From Anaerococcus sp. Marseille-Q5996 (GTDB taxonomy: Bacteria > Bacillota > Clostridia > Tissierellales > Peptoniphilaceae): a DNA stretch of 64,000 bases. The position numbers and the translations under genes were made by a program. The notes beneath the pieces were generated by a model, which worked only from the letters and a program-made list of their open reading frames with translations, did not search any database and was not told the origin of the DNA. Position 1 is the stretch's first letter. Each line of letters starts with the position of its first letter. The stretch spans positions 186,001 through 250,000 of the forward strand of contig NZ_CAMPPE010000002.1 in NCBI RefSeq assembly GCF_946893725.1, written 5' to 3'. Shown piece by piece: positions 62,732 to 64,000 of this stretch.

Positions 62732-64000
62732 ATGCCAATGCCAATAGTAACTTTAGTCGGAAGAACTAATGTAGGAAAATCAACATTATTTAATAGACTT
62801 GTCGGTAAGAAAAAATCGATAACAGAAGACATTAGTGGTGTTACCCGTGATAGAATAGTCGATAAAGTAGAGTGGCAAGGCGATGAATTCATGCTAGTAG
62901 ACACTGGTGGTCTTGATATTTCTAATAAGGAAATGATGAATCAAGAAATTAAATCCCAAGTCGAAAAAGCCTTACTAGAAACAAATTTAATTCTTTTTGT
63001 AGTAGACGGTAAAGAGGGTTTAAGTCCACATGATGCAGAAATAGCAGATGTAATACGCCGCTATCACAAAAAAGTAATAATTGTTGCAAACAAAGTTGAC
63101 AGCCACAAAACCCCAGATCATATATATGATTTCTACTCTTTGGGTTTTGATGATTTAGCAATTATATCTGCTGAACAAAGCAAGGGGCTGGGTGATCTAC
63201 TAGATAAAGTTGTAGAAAATATAGATTTTGAAGCTTTTGAGCAAATAGAAGATGAAACAAGAATTGCAATAATAGGTAAACCTAATGCTGGTAAGTCTTC
63301 ATTAGTAAATCTCCTCCTAGAAGATGAGAGAATGATTGTTACTGATGTTGCTGGTACTACACGTGATGCAGTGGATTCTTACTGGACCTACAATGATAAG
63401 AATTATGTTTTAATTGATACAGCAGGACTTCGTAGAAAATCAAAAGTAAAAGAAAATATAGAATATTATGCAAACCAACGTACATTTGATGCTGTAGATA
63501 GTGCGGAAATAGTTTTATTTTTAATAGATGCAACAGTTGGAGTTACAGAACAAGATACCAAAATCGCTGGCTATGCCCATAACCAAAGAAAAGCTATAAT
63601 AATAGCAGTAAATAAGTGGGATATAGTTGAAAAAGATACCAATACCATGAAAAACATGGAAGCAGATATTAGAAATAAATTAGGATTTGCTTTATATGCA
63701 CCAATAGTGTTTATATCAGTACTCAAAAATCAAAGAATTGATACACTTTTAGATATGATTGAAATAGTGGATAATAACTATCATACTAGAATATCTACTG
63801 GAGTTTTAAATAATATTTTACAAGATGCAATCATGCTAAACCAACCTCCTCAAGATAAGGGTAAGAGACTAAAAATATATTATATGTCTCAAGTTGGAAC
63901 AGCGCCTCCTAAATTTATGCTTTCAATAAATGATAGAGAAATAATGCACTTTTCATATATGAGATATTTAGAAAATCAGATTAGAAAAAACTATAATCTG
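62732..64000 (+). CDS. der: Ribosome-associated GTPase Der (EngA), 3' end outside window
   Basis: 423 codons without stop; the gene runs off the window edge, a few residues short of the usual length. Two G domains: G1 GRTNVGKST (10-18), DTGGLD, NKVD; and second GKPNAGKSS, DTAGLRRK, NKWD, followed by the KH-like domain. Essential for 50S assembly. The start MPMPIVTLVG agrees with the family MPKPIVA. No Shine-Dalgarno site is visible 2 bp after the glyA stop, so coupling is likely. Confidence 0.93.
   Translation, partial: MPMPIVTLVGRTNVGKSTLFNRLVGKKKSITEDISGVTRDRIVDKVEWQGDEFMLVDTGGLDISNKEMMNQEIKSQVEKALLETNLILFVVDGKEGLSPHDAEIADVIRRYHKKVIIVANKVDSHKTPDHIYDFYSLGFDDLAIISAEQSKGLGDLLDKVVENIDFEAFEQIEDETRIAIIGKPNAGKSSLVNLLLEDERMIVTDVAGTTRDAVDSYWTYNDKNYVLIDTAGLRRKSKVKENIEYYANQRTFDAVDSAEIVLFLIDATVGVTEQDTKIAGYAHNQRKAIIIAVNKWDIVEKDTNTMKNMEADIRNKLGFALYAPIVFISVLKNQRIDTLLDMIEIVDNNYHTRISTGVLNNILQDAIMLNQPPQDKGKRLKIYYMSQVGTAPPKFMLSINDREIMHFSYMRYLENQIRKNYNL

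Overview
The window is AT-rich chromosomal DNA of a Gram-positive anaerobe of the Firmicutes/Bacillota. I infer a Gram-positive anaerobic coccus of the Tissierellia (Anaerococcus/Peptoniphilus type). The reasons are the strong AT codon bias, the FHA-RodA-PBP operon, the GlgC/GlgD pair, PyrBI with PyrK/PyrD, HPr with both His15 and Ser46, and a long Firmicutes-type SRP RNA. Genus level is a guess. I saw no phage, transposon, IS, integrase or CRISPR array; this is core chromosome, almost all read on the + strand.

Layout: 1-2.1 kb, end of a YhaN-like ATPase gene, a metallophosphoesterase and a CYTH protein. 2.1-7.75 kb, pyrimidine operon pyrBICFKDE behind its own promoter. 7.8-10.2 kb, a secreted glucosaminidase and a degenerate branching-enzyme homologue. 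10.2-11.1 kb (minus strand), CBS-domain protein, SRP RNA and tRNA-Ser(GGA), divergent from dnaX-ybaB-recR and a lipoprotein gene. 14.9-15.3 kb (minus), tmRNA. 15.4-25 kb, glycogen operon glgC-glgD-glgA-(glgP-like)-pulA-pgm. 25-28.3 kb, FHA-rodA-PBP (cell elongation), convergent with NAD kinase. 29.3 kb, a 6S-like RNA. 29.5-34.7 kb, YtxH and a partner membrane protein, a CcpA-like LacI regulator, ptsH, ptsI and an aminoglycoside-phosphotransferase-like protein. 34.8-42 kb, YitT, a CvfB-type S1 protein with no ordinary start codon, PpiC, a degenerate PepD homologue, DUF1292, radical SAM, a P-loop protein and RluA. 42-46.4 kb, glucokinase, two-component system and lipoprotein. 46.4-49.7 kb, RdgB, YfcE, membrane protein, HAD hydrolase and an unknown. 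49.7-54.3 kb, ruvCAB-queA-tgt-yajC. 54.3-64 kb, recJ, RSH, dtd, MBL, aspS, rseC-like, glyA and the start of der.

The most unusual signal is a set of four long, intact reading frames that keep an enzyme fold but have lost the catalytic residues: a GH13 branching enzyme (nucleophile and acid/base lost), a GT35 glycogen phosphorylase (PLP lysine lost), an APH-type kinase (both catalytic Asp lost) and an M20C dipeptidase (nearly all metal ligands lost). Two of them belong to glycogen metabolism, one of these inside an operon whose other members look catalytically intact, which suggests glycogen-binding or regulatory proteins that have replaced enzymes. Other points are a probable AUU start codon, two genes without Shine-Dalgarno sites directly behind intrinsic terminators, and an operator-like palindrome in the ptsH promoter spacer.
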